Source of the DNA: Diploscapter coronatus
Lineage: Eukaryota > Nematoda > Chromadorea > Rhabditida > Rhabditidae
Reading direction: 5' to 3'
Length of the DNA: 64,000 bases
Assembly (NCBI GenBank): GCA_964036155.1
Contig: OZ038422.1
Location: 38,587,201-38,651,200, forward strand
The position numbers and the translations under genes were made by a program. The notes beneath the pieces are model-generated. The model did not search any database and was not told the origin of the DNA. It saw only the letters and a list, made by a program, of their open reading frames with translations. Positions 1 through 14,221 of this stretch are shown here, piece by piece; the first letter of the stretch is position 1, and each line of letters opens with the position of its first letter.

Positions 1-196
1 GACCAGTGATCGTTGAGAAGGAGCACTCGAAAAGGAGAGAGGGAAAAGATGTAGACAAATAAATCAATAGTTGATGGGAAGGCAATGACTGTGAAAGAGG
101 AGAAAATGAGCTTGGAGTAGAGGCTAAAGAAAAAGGAAAATCGAAGAATGAGTAAATGATACACTGCACTAACCATTAGAAATTTGTCTTACTTAC

Positions 197-3100
197 GCGC
201 TCCATATAGCGCTTGATCGTGAGGTAGAGATCATGGTTGTTTTGGAAGACGGCTTCCTTCACGCCGCGCGTCTTCCACAGCTCGTCCAGAAACTGCACGG
301 GGTTGTCCTGCAAACAAAAATCATTAAATCGAGAAAAAAAATTTACAAGCTTCTAGATCAAAATAATGAAATTTCTAGAAATTGTGTTTCTTCTAACAAT
401 AAGCTGCGTCTTTCTTCGAAGTTTTTAAAGCTTCGAGTAAAGTATGTTTCAGGTTGAAATGAAAAAGAATGAGTTGTAAAATGAGTAATTCTTGTATTAG
501 TGCTGTTGTTTTTAAATTGAAAATTTGCGTATGAATTATCGAAAAATGCCTTGCCAAGTGCAGCTCCCTGATTCTGTCTCTCGTCTGGAAACTTCTCGAC
601 GGACCCGCTGACTCGACTTCGACTTCGTGCTGTTTCGCCTTCTGAAAGCAAATTCTTTAAAAGTACTTTTTTATGTTTCGAAATTTTCACATAATTTTCA
701 AAGTTGTATGGAGCTCAGTTGTTTTCATTCTGTATGTAAAAATCTTTAACGCAATCATATAAAGTGGTTTTCCCCATTATTTCGGAGGAAAAATATACAA
801 AATTTTCCATGAAAATGTATGGGGAGGTTTTTCAAATTTCTAAAAAAAATTCAAATTCCAAAACTCATAAATAACATAAACGTCATACCGTATCGCAGTA
901 GGAATCGACGTTCCACTGCCACTGGTTGAGTTTGTCGTTGAAGTAGAAGTAGCAGAGTGCCTCGATATTCTGCACTCCGATCAGTTTCAGAGACTGCAAA
1001 TTGCCTCTTTTAAAATAAGACAAAGCTTGTCTTCCAAAAATTCCCCTTTCTAATTGGAAATCGTCTCGAACAAAATATTCTCTCGAAAGGAAGTTCTCTT
1101 CGATTTAAAATTAGGGAAAACGCATGTAGTTTTCAAAAATAGCCTTTTTGGAAAGTTCTTTCTGTTCACTTATAGTTCGTTTCTGAAAATGCATACAAGC
1201 TCAAGTAGTCAAACCTTTTCCCACAAAAGGTTTTTTGATGAATTAGGAGTATTCGGTACCCTAGCTTTGGCGCGGTCGATAAGAATGTGATCGATGACGT
1301 TGGACTCGAAGTAGGCATTACTGTCCCTGTCCAGTCGGATCGTGCCCCGAACTAGCACCTGAAAAGTCACTACTTTTTATGTTTCGAGAAAAATCCTTTA
1401 GAAAGTAAGTTTGAGAAGTTCAATGCTCAATTTTCAAAGGGATTATATAATTTAAAAAAAAAAAAAAAACAACGAACTTACCTCGACAAGGCCTCTCTTG
1501 TTGATTCTGGTGACGGGCAGGCCCATTTCCTCGGTGACGAGACGCGGCTCCTCCAGAATGCTGAACTCGCAACACTCGCTGGAAAATAACAATATAGGTT
1601 TCAAGAAGTCATAGGACACTGAGAGAGAAATTAAAAGTGATGATAGCTGGGATTAGTGGACATATAAAATTATGAAATATGCTTCAGGAAATGTTTCCAA
1701 ATAGAGACAAAATATACTTGTAGCATGATATTAGTGACAATGTTATCAAAAATAATGAAAATTGAAAAATAAATCTACGCAGAATGATTCATCCATGCCT
1801 TTGTTGATGACTTATAGAGATGCGAAAAATCCTAACCTGCCAGGTTGTGGGAGTTTCTCGATGACAACGTGCACGAATTGACCCTTTTTTAGGTTGGCGC
1901 CGCTGAAATTTATATTTTTTAAGACAATTAAAAATTTTATTCATTTTCAAGAATTTAACAATTTTTATTAGTTTTTTGTTTCCGAGTCAAAATTAGTATT
2001 TTTCTTTAAAAAAAAACTTACAAGAATGCGGCCTCATAGATACAAGCGCCTTTGTAGGGAACAGCCACGATCAGGTAGTTCGAGTCGATTTCCACCACGA
2101 CTCCGATCTGGAAACAAACACTCGTTGTGCAACGTTTTCGAACCGCATGAAACGAAATAGAGCGCATTTTTCGAGAGGTGAAAAGAAAACATGCTCTTTT
2201 TTGTCTCTCGTTTTCCCTCACTATTTTCAAAAGATAAGGCTTGTAAGGTCGTGGGTGAAATAATTTTATGAAATTTTAAAACGATCAAAATACTTGTATT
2301 ACATCTCGTTCGGGCGTAGCTCTACGAGGCGGTGGTAACTGGACGTCGGGCTCAGGCTCGGCTTGATGGCGCGATCTGGGACGGGTCATGTCGGGTCCGG
2401 CGGGTCCGAGAATGGTGCTGGGACCAGGCACTTGAGGGGGCGGAGCTTGATTGCTCTGATTGGCCTGGCTGCGAGACCCGGAGGAGATCGACATGGAACC
2501 GAACGGCTGAATATGTGCTTCTTTAAAGATCGAATTTTTCATGATGAGTAATTTTGTATCCAACAGAATAGTATTGGCATTTGTAGCTTTCGAATGTAGG
2601 CAAAGGAGAGACGAGAAAAAAAAGAGCCAGTTACTGATACAAGCGGTTACTAATACAGAGGGCCGTATGAACGGGCTATATGATCTGTTGAACTCTACTC
2701 ACGACTTGATCCACATCTGGGGCTGAGAATCTGGAGACGTTTCTGGTGGGCGGAGCGTCCGCGTATTTCGAGGGTCGAGAGGACGGAGATGAGCGGCGCT
2801 CTGAAAATGCTAATTTTATGACTATTTGATTTAACAACAACGTCGTCTAACTATCGACTCGTAATATCACGTCGAAAAGTAGTATTTTTGAAACATACCA
2901 ATTAAATTTCTTTCAAAGACTGAGCTTCTATCGTTTTCTAAAGAAAATGCAAATTTCGAATATTACCTTGTCTCTCACTAACACCTGGTGAATAATATCG
3001 ATTTGTAATATCAAGTGATAAGCAATTAAAGGAAAACTAGGTATATTTTGTAGATCTTGAAAAATCGTACCTTCATCACGATATGCCAGTCTGTTGTGCA

Positions 3101-6100
3101 GATTGGATCGTTCGTTCCGTCCATGTGTACCTCCAAATCCAACAGGTGCAACAGGAGTCCAGTTGTTGAACTCTCCATTCCTGTCGTTTCTCTCGTTCCT
3201 GTTCTCCCACTCGTCTCTGTTCCCGTCCGGATACGCCCCCGCACCGCACTGTCCATTTCTCTTCTCGCTGTCGTCGTTGTGCAGACTCCATCCGATCGGC
3301 TGAAATCACTCATGTTTATTTTACTCTCAGAATTTAACTTAACAATTAGACTTCAAGTCGCAGCGAATCTCAACGTTTTGACAGGAAGAACAAATTAATC
3401 CTGGGAATTTAAGAACTTCTTAAGCCGCTATACCTGATTGTAGTCGTCCTCATCGTCGAATGCATCTGGAGCCAGAGGTGCCTGATCACGACCCGAGCTA
3501 AAAGCAAAAAATAAGGATTTTGAATACTACAGACTAAAGCATTGTGCACTTCCGGTTACTTGATGAAAATGGAAAATGACGCATTTCTTACACGCACAAA
3601 GATAAACGAGTGCATTACAGGCATACACCCAGCCTTACGGACTTTGTAAAAGAAAGAGAACGCGTGAGGCGATGAACAAGTTTGAAATTCACACTTCCTT
3701 ATTTTTGCGCGTATAGAAAATGCGTCATTTTCATTTTCATTAAGTAATCGGAAGTTCATAATATATGTAGTGTACGAATCCATGAATGAATAGTATGCTA
3801 ACTCTCAGTATTCTAAGATCGGGGCATAGATATGATTTTCAATATAAGTTGAAAATCCTCGACCTCTATCACATTTGATCTTTTTTTTATTTTTCATGAT
3901 TCATGAGAGATTAAATGGGCGCCGATTATGGGTATTTCTAGAAGTTTTGAAACATAAAACAAAGTTTGGATTGGAGAGTAAATGACGATCGTTTAATCGT
4001 TTTCTACGATTGAGTAATTTTCAAAGTGTCAGACCAATGCTCGTTGCCGAAATTGTACGAATCATCGTCGCCGTCATCGTCCTCCGCGTCTGACACCTGG
4101 TTCATCATCGCATCCGTATCGCTGAAAATGGGTTCTCTTGAAATAAAGACGCGAATTTAAAAGGAACATAGAAGATGGCAAAATTATTTTTCGAAAAATG
4201 AAGCTAATCAAATGAAATTTAGTTCAATAGATAAATAAATCCTTTGAAACCTACTTGATGACTCCATCCGTGTAGTCCACACGGGGCTGGAAGTAGTCTT
4301 CCTGAAAACTCGAATTTTCTTTTGGACCTTTCAAAATTGTCATTTTCATCCAATAAAATCTAGAAGGAACCAAAGATAAATAAGATTAAGGATAGGCTTT
4401 TCCCTGCATTTCGTCTTAACCTTTATTATACTACATTTAAAATATGGGGGTCAAACAAAACAACTTCAAAAGAAACTAATTTACACCATGTTTTCTCTAA
4501 ATCATGATTTATGAGCTTCAAACGTGCTTACGAATCTCTCGTGAACGCCGAGCACCCTGAGGACGCTTTTCAACTGCCACACGCCCCAGTGGCCGTTGTA
4601 GTTCGAAATCGCATAGTTCGCGACGATTCTGCAATTTTTCTCGATTCTCGACGACATTTACTAAATAGATGATTTTAAGTGTTAGGGTAAAAACACTAGA
4701 TTGAATTGTGAGAAGATAGTGGAAAAAGTTGCGTCATATATAAAAATGGTTATTTCGAGTATTACAAAAGAAATGGATAAAAATTTAGAAAAAAAAATCA
4801 AAGAATTTAATGCTAAAGTTTGAATAGGGAAGTGACACCAAAAGGTGGAATTGATTAATGTAATTTGTCTGAAACGTACCTCTTGCCCTCGTACTTGTAG
4901 ATGGTCTCCTTGGGGAACTCGACGTAGCCGATGCGGTCCACGAGCACGCGGCCGTCGGAATGAATTTCCTTCATCGGCGTCTCGATCGTCATCTTCAAGC
5001 AAAAATCCTAACTCGGAAAAGGACCTCCAACCCTCGAACCCAATGAAAAGAGCGCCAATTTGACTAGTTTTACTCAATTGTCCCGAAATGATAAGTTGCT
5101 GACAATGAAGGAGGCGGGACGCGTATCCGCGAAGGGCGCAATATGAAATGCACTGTACAGAGAGAGAGAGAGAGCCGCAGAGCACGGCAAAGCAGTGTGG
5201 TTAATCTCGCGGATACTCCCTTCCCTATTTCAGTAGTTTACCATTTGAGGGATAATAAAGAGTAGACCATTAGGGAGTATAAGACTGGTGGGGAAAATTG
5301 GAGTCCTTATTCATTGGATTTTGGGGTCCTTTTCCGAATTGCAGGAAAAAAAATAGGTTTCAGAAATCTTCTTATATAAAAGAAGTTGCATTATAAAATA
5401 TCGGGTTGTAGTTCTGATGAGATATAATTTGAATGAAATACATGTTTCGGATAACTGAAATATCGCGAAGCTTATAAAGGGATTAGGGAGTCACCGAAGC
5501 GCTGGAAAGTAAATGATGAAAATCAATTATTCCCATATGTTTTAAAAATGTATCAACTAAACCAGGAGAATCATCTCTTTGATAATGCTTATAACTGCCT
5601 ATAGACATGTAGTTTTTTACTCGCACAATGGTGAAAACGTTCTATCTTCTCGGATTTATATGCCGGGAGATTTCGGCCGCAAGTACTTTTGCTCCAATGA
5701 TTTTAGAAGTGAATACTTTTATCTCAGATACTATTTGTCTCTCCTTCATTCTTCCTTCTATCGCGCTTTAGGGCAAAAGTACTCGCAGCCAGGAATTTCA
5801 AAATACATCATAAATGACGTACCACGATTTCGTTCTTGTTGGGCGAGATGGTGAGTGGCCAGGAGACGTAGGACAGCGCCATGATTCGCTCCACCTCGAT
5901 CTCGTTCTCGTATCTCACTCCGTCCACCCACATTCTTCTAAAAAGTTGCTAATTTTTGAAACATACTGTAAGAATGAATAGTATTACTTTAGAAAAGAAT
6001 AGTAGTAATGATAGAATTCGGGATCCTTCAAATTATGACAATTTTGAAGCATATATCGAAAAGATCCTTTTAAATAAATTGATGAACTAACAATATTCCA

Positions 6101-9100
6101 AGGGAAAAATATTGAATTTTAGAAAACCGACTTTGAAGCATATTTGTTTAATTTTGATCGAAAAGTGTAAAAATACCAACTTCCTGCACTTGGTGTTGCC
6201 GAGAAACCACTCACCCTGGCGAATCGTACGCTGCGTGCCGGCGATGGTCGTCACCGCCAGAAACACTCAAACACATAATCAAAATAGCTATCGAAAATTC
6301 ATCGAACTTCTACGTTTCAAAATTTTTTTAAAGGAGATCGAAACTAAAAGGATGGTAATCCTTTGTAACCGGGGCTGTACGGAGATTTTTGTTCTGTTTT
6401 CGTTTTCGAAAATCTCAAAAGTCAATGCCGTTACAACCCTGTTGGTGGCCATAGGCGTTAGTTAAATTAGAAGGGAAAGCTATACCAGCATTGAGTTCAT
6501 TGGTCCAAGCGTAGAAGTACTCGTCAGTGCTATGAAGTGGGCCCGCATTCGGATCGGAGAGCATTAGGCAAAGCAAATATTGGCCGTTGCCCTGGAATTG
6601 GAAAAAAGATAAAATAAAACATTTTTAAATTCTTAATGTTTCGTGTAAATTTCACAAAAGTAAGGTAACTTTCACATGATTCTCGACGATAGTGAAATGC
6701 ATTTAAAACTATAGTTTATATATTCTTTATATGTAGAATATGTTTCAAGAAACTGGTAAATCTATCAACAATTCCTACGTTTGTTCATCGTAAAATATTT
6801 GACACAAAACGACTGTAAATACACATTTTCCCAATTATTTTTCTTTGTCAGTTTTTAGTCAGATAAAAATTCTCGAACCTTATCAAGGAGTTCCTGGTGG
6901 AGTTCCTTGCGCGTCATCATGCGTCTGCGGGTAAATGCCTCGTGTTCGAGTGCTTTGGGCGGTCTCAGGTTCGGCAGATCCGATCCGTTCCCGTTCCGAC
7001 TGCTCGGCCCCGGCAGATCGTCGTCGTCGTACCTTCTGTCACGAGAACCCTAGAAAATTTAAAAATTAAGAATCATAAGTTTCAAAACTCCAAGAAACTC
7101 AGTTACTCGTGAAATGAATAGTACCGAATCAAAAATGTTATGAAAGAACTTTTGAATAGAAAAACTAATTTGAATTATCTTTGTAAGTTTTAAGGCTGGT
7201 AAAATATAGTGAGTTCTTCAATGAATATAATATACAACAAGGTGGCTTGTTTCCGAAGACGAAAACAAAAATGTCTGAAAATCAAACAAATTTTAAAATT
7301 CAAACTTTGGATGGACTGGAAGCGGTGCTGCTTGCAGTGGAGAAAGAGATGTCGCGGTACTTCTTTTCCCTTTTGCGAATCAGGAAGTTGCGGAAGTCCA
7401 CCATCACCTGCAACTTTAGTCATTTGAAAAACAAATCATCAGAAAAATGTGGCTTCAAGAAAGTTTCAGACAGTTCGGAAACACTCGTTTAGAAAGTTTT
7501 CAGGTTTCTTCCTTGTCTAACAAAATTTCTTTTCAAAACTATCCCAATTTCTAAAAAGCGATAGTTTTCCAAGTTTAGATTATTTTTAAAGGAGTCGGAA
7601 AAATGCCCGTACCTGATTAATATGGTAGTCGTAATCGCCCTGGTTCTTCTTCTTGTCGCTGTCCTCGTCGAATTGGATGACGATAAAATTGTCTTCGGTC
7701 AGATCCGACGCGGGGTGAGGTCTGAAAAAATAAGGTTATTTTAAAAAGTCGATGAATTTCTAAGTTTTCATAGAAATTTTCTGTCAGATAATTTTGAAAA
7801 TTGAATAAGTTCCAAAAAATCGTGAAGAATTAGCAATACTTCGATTAGGAATTGGTTTCGAAAGCGACTACTTTTATAAGTAATTTTCCGTGAAAGTTTT
7901 GAATTTAAAAATCTCGAAGAACGAGTTTCGTAGAAATGTTTCAAAGTTTCCAAATAAAGAGCGATTGAAAATACTCGTCAATTTGTAGTAGGATCATTTT
8001 TGCATATATGTATCTTAAAAGGATCCCTATTCGGACTGCCCACACTGTCAAAATTGTCTGACCTACTCACTTTTTTTCGTTTCCTCTACCCTTGAAAAAA
8101 GTGGGTGACCAAAACAAGTGGGTGGGCCAGAGCTGGACGGAAATTTTCGGGTGAGAGAGTATCTCTCTTTCTCTAATCTCTAATTTCTGTTTCCGTTTTA
8201 TCCGAAAATTAGGGAGAAAGAAGGGAAAACGCGCGTGGAGCAGAGAAAGAAAGATATTCTTTCGCCCAGCCCTGATGCGGGGATACTGTGAATAGTCGGG
8301 ACAAAATATCATTTTGAAAACTAGCACGAAAACCCACCGATACTTCACCCAGCCCTTGTGGATGTGGTCGTTGCTGTACTTAGCGCTGTAGAGATCTAAA
8401 AATATCTAGTTTTTGACAATTGAGATTTTTATTTTTTGAAGGAGTTATAGTTTTCCTTTATCGAACAGACTATAAGACAGTTGTTTATAAGATATTCCTG
8501 AAGTGTATCTAAACTATTTTGAAGAAAAGATTCGAATAAAATGTTCGCCATAATAAAAAAAACTGCTTTGAAAATTCTTAGTGAAGAACAGGGATGTACC
8601 AAGTTCTTTCATAATGCCCCTGGAATTTGTTATGAATTAGAATGTTTTATGAGTTGTGTGTATAATCGCTCCTATAGGAAAATAGCATTAGGTAGAGAAA
8701 AGGAGGGCTATTAATGTGAGGAATCTTTTATAATTCTTACCCTGATCATATTTGAGGAAGCCGAAGTCCTCCGCGAACATCACATTGTGCTCCATGATTT
8801 CTGGAGTCGCCACCACGAGAGTCTTGATCTGAAACATTTGAATTGCTCAAAAACTCGATAAGTTTCAGGAAAATTTTAAATAAAGTGAAATTTTCGCATT
8901 GTAATCAGGGTTGGACCGAAATTCCGGCACGCTTTTTCCTTTCCCATCTCTCTCCCACATGCTCGCTCCCTATTTCGCCCTTTTTTCTGTTCGCACGGCT
9001 AGAGAACAGACAATCAGAGTGAGCACGGGATGAGGGATAAGATAGTCAGCGGGCATGTGGTTAGATATGTGAGAAAAAGAATAAGAAAGAGATGCGGAAC

Positions 9101-10077
9101 CGGAACTGCAATGGTTTTCGCATCTGGAAAATAATAAAATACGATTCAACCAATCTTTAAATTACAATAATTTCAATTTTTCTCGATCATCCCTATACTC
9201 CTTTTGGCATAGAAATAAAATAATTTGACTTGCAACTTTGGAAGAAACTATTCAACTATGATTCGATTATCCTTTAAATTACAACAATTTCTATTCCTTC
9301 TGATCTTTGTGTTTTTTCGGTATTATGAAAACATCAAAAATATCCTTCAGTCACCCTTTGAAAGATATAATTTTCCACTTTCTCATTATTTTTGCATTTA
9401 TTTGAATCAACATTAATATATTGAAAGAGAGAGAAACGAACCGCGACACTTGCAGCCGCTCCCCTGCCAACCTTGACCCGATGATCGTAGTCCTCGACCT
9501 TTCTGAGCTGCGAGGCCTGATGCGCGTCGCCCTCTTTCGTCTCGTGCAGCGTGCACGAGAATATGTCGCCCTTCTCCAGTCTGCAAACAATTAAATATGT
9601 TTCAGAAAATTTATATAAAAGATTTTGGAAAAGATAAGGTTTGATAATAGGCTCTATTGCTCCTACTTTTATCCAAAAATGCAGTAAAAACAATCCAACT
9701 TTGCCAGTGCAGATTTGACCAAATTCATCATTTTTTTGTCCGCACCACTTCTCAAAATTTAAATCCACACCACAAAAATTGAATTTTTCGGCGCTACGCA
9801 GTTAGCATCGGAAATACGTTGAAAAAATAATAATTTGTTGTGAATACCATAGGTATTTTGAAGAGTAATTGAGATTTTTTAAATTTGATTTTATGTCCCT
9901 TCAAACAATTGTTGATTTTTCTAAAAGAAAAGCTTACTTGCACTCAAAAGGGAGTCTGATTTTGAAGATCCTCTTGAAAGACTTGGCCTCATAGCCTATC
10001 AAGGTGTCCCTCACCGGGTCGGTCAGCACCACGATTTCCACCACCACGTCGTTCACACGCGATTGCTGTTCAGCCAT
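197..10077 (-). CDS. Unrecognised large multi-exon protein, 3' end outside window
   Basis: I do not recognise this protein. It starts at ATG 10077 (MAEQQSRVNDVVVEIVVL) and runs leftward through about 20 exons joined by GT-AG introns; the last visible exon (197-308, ending IKRYMER) has a clean GTAAGT donor at 196, so the C-terminus is missing. The N-terminal exons (about 9950-10077, 9440-9590, 8750-8830, 7620-7720, 7300-7420) look like beta-rich globular segments. The middle (2700-4120) is low complexity: acidic runs (DAEDDDGDDDS), an Asn/Arg/Gly-rich exon (3070-3300) and a Pro/Ser/Gln-rich exon (2310-2500). C-terminal exons return to short beta-rich stretches such as GVVVEIDSNYLIVAVPYKG and RGTIRLDRDSNAYFESN, which resemble OB/S1-like folds by eye. 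No enzyme motif is visible. The model could be two genes, because an in-frame ATG begins the exon at about 4991. It is most likely nematode-restricted. Confidence 0.55.
2130..2230. repeat. CATG-core foldback element, copy 1
   Basis: Imperfect hairpin in an intron of the unrecognised gene, centred on AAAACATGCTCTTTT, with arms related to ACGAGAGAC. It shares its centre and outer GTTTCATGCGGTTCGAAAA-like flank with copies at 21481, 22732, 31866, 39260, 47240 and 57856. Confidence 0.6.
3548..3755. repeat. MITE-like element with about 52-base terminal inverted repeats
   Basis: In an intron of the unrecognised gene. The left end ACTTCCGGTTACTTGATGAA and the right end TTCATTAAGTAATCGGAAGT continue as an inverted repeat to about 3600 and 3704. 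Total length is about 208 bases. No clear target-site duplication is seen. Confidence 0.8.
5673..5791. repeat. Foldback element with about 20-base inverted ends
   Basis: CGGCCGCAAGTACTTTTGC on the left pairs with GCAAAAGTACTCGCAGCC on the right, about 80 bases apart, in an intron of the unrecognised gene. Confidence 0.65.
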
Positions 10078-11847
10078 TTCTCAAATCACTAACGTTTCAT
10101 CAAAATAGGGGCAAATTTTGTACTTTTAAATTTCACGAAGGATTGAAATTTCTGAGGATGGGACGATATTTTTCAGCATGTGGAACTAAAGTTTCTAAAC
10201 TACGAAATTTTTCAAGTTCACGAGGCAGCATTCTTGCAAAAACTAAAGAGAATTACTGTATTCCCAGAGCTCGTATCTATAAAGTTCGAAAGACTTCCAC
10301 CGGGAAATCTCCTTTCTAAAGTTCAGAAGCTTCCCAGTGGAATTTCCAAAAAGTTGATTGATACGAGCACAAAAATCCTCCAAATCCTTCAAACATTGGG
10401 CAAAAATTAGTGGCTGGACATAGGGAAATATCTCCAAGGTTAGAACACCATTTGGTAATTAGCCAAATTCGAGAATTGGTCTATTTTTTCAGAATTTATC
10501 TAACTTTAGCAACGACGAAATTAACGAGAAACTACGATAAAATCCAAACGAATAAAATGAGAGGGTACGATAAAAAAAACAAGTAACCGAAACAATGGGA
10601 AAAAGGAGTACTCCTGAAATTCTTGAATTAGAAAATAAGGAGCGGAGAAAATTTCCTAACCGAATAATTGTCGAGTTCGAAAAAAAACCAAAACTCGACA
10701 ATTAGTCGAAGTGAAAATTTAACTCTGACCAAATTTTCAAACACAAATTTCAGAGTATGAGAGTAAAAATTGAATGTTTTGAGAAGGAATCGTACTTAAT
10801 CGCTCATTTCAGGCAAAATTACACTTTAAAATCGCACATTTCAATGCAGCAAATCTCATAACACTGAAAGATATGTTGTCGTGAAGTCTGGTGTATTGAA
10901 AAATGGACGATTTTTTACAGGGTATTTCACCTGAAAGTGAAAGATAAGCCCTCAAAAGCTGAACTATTACGCTGGGATGCTTAGGAAAATTCAACTGGAT
11001 GAGATAAATAAAAATTTTAACCACCGATAAAAAGACTTGGAAAAATCACTAGTTTTCAAGTCCTTTTACCATTTTTGATATTCGAAACCCAAGTGTTTCA
11101 TGTAAAATTAGTTCTCAAAAGGAATAAATAAAAAAAATCAATGTTTAGATGAAAAACGATCGTTGTCAAAGACAAAACATAAGGTTTTGCAAGGTAGAAG
11201 GTAGAAAAGGGGAGGAATAAAATAAAAAAAACGAAGAAAACACCGCTGATAAACTAAAGAAAGTTTTATAAAAGCGTCGAATTTCAGAAAGCTTAAAAGA
11301 AAAAGCTCTAATCAAATTTTGCAGAGAGGAAGAAGAAAAAAATTAACAACAGATCCAAAAGTTAAGAGTTTGTTGCCAGATCATCTGATACTTTTCATCA
11401 AAACGTCGGAATCTTAAAAATTGATAATTGATGCTCTGCATTTCTAGCTTTATAAAAGTCAGATCACAGAGAAATAGGGTACTTTCAAACAAAAATCAGA
11501 CTTTTACCGTTTATTATCGTTGTCTCGGAATGAAACAACGACAACGGGTGACAACCCTGACGTCAAAAATAATGCTCTAATACACTTTTCAGGCATCTCC
11601 GAATTCAAACACTTTGAATATCCTATCCTGTATTCAAATTAGCGAATAATATTCAACTCAGATTCGGATTTTCCTGGAAAGTCTAATTATCGGAAAAAAG
11701 ATGTTGATGAAAAGTATCAGCCTAATATGGGAAGCAAAAGAATAGCCTGAAAAAGTCTAGACGAGTTCTGGCAGGTTGTCGTTTGCTGTGATGACTGTGA
11801 GTACTACAGATGATGTTCCTGACTTGAGAGAATCTGGAGATCATCAT
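10078..11847. other. Intergenic spacer, no gene seen
   Basis: This is AT-rich sequence between the start of the unrecognised gene and the end of yop-1. All open frames here are short, AT-driven and lack splice-linked partners. It presumably holds the promoter of the gene to the left and the 3' region of yop-1. No repeat or RNA gene was recognised. Confidence 0.6.

Positions 11848-14221
<2,374 letters not shown>

Noticed and set aside
3026..3313. Two long open frames (Thr/Arg-rich and Gln/Arg-rich) over one exon of the unrecognised gene
   Set aside because: The splice phases and exon neighbours support the third frame (WSLHNDDSEKRNGQC); the others are shadows.
10489..11024. Several short hydrophobic frames downstream of yop-1
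   Set aside because: Composition-driven, without start context, splice signals or homology.
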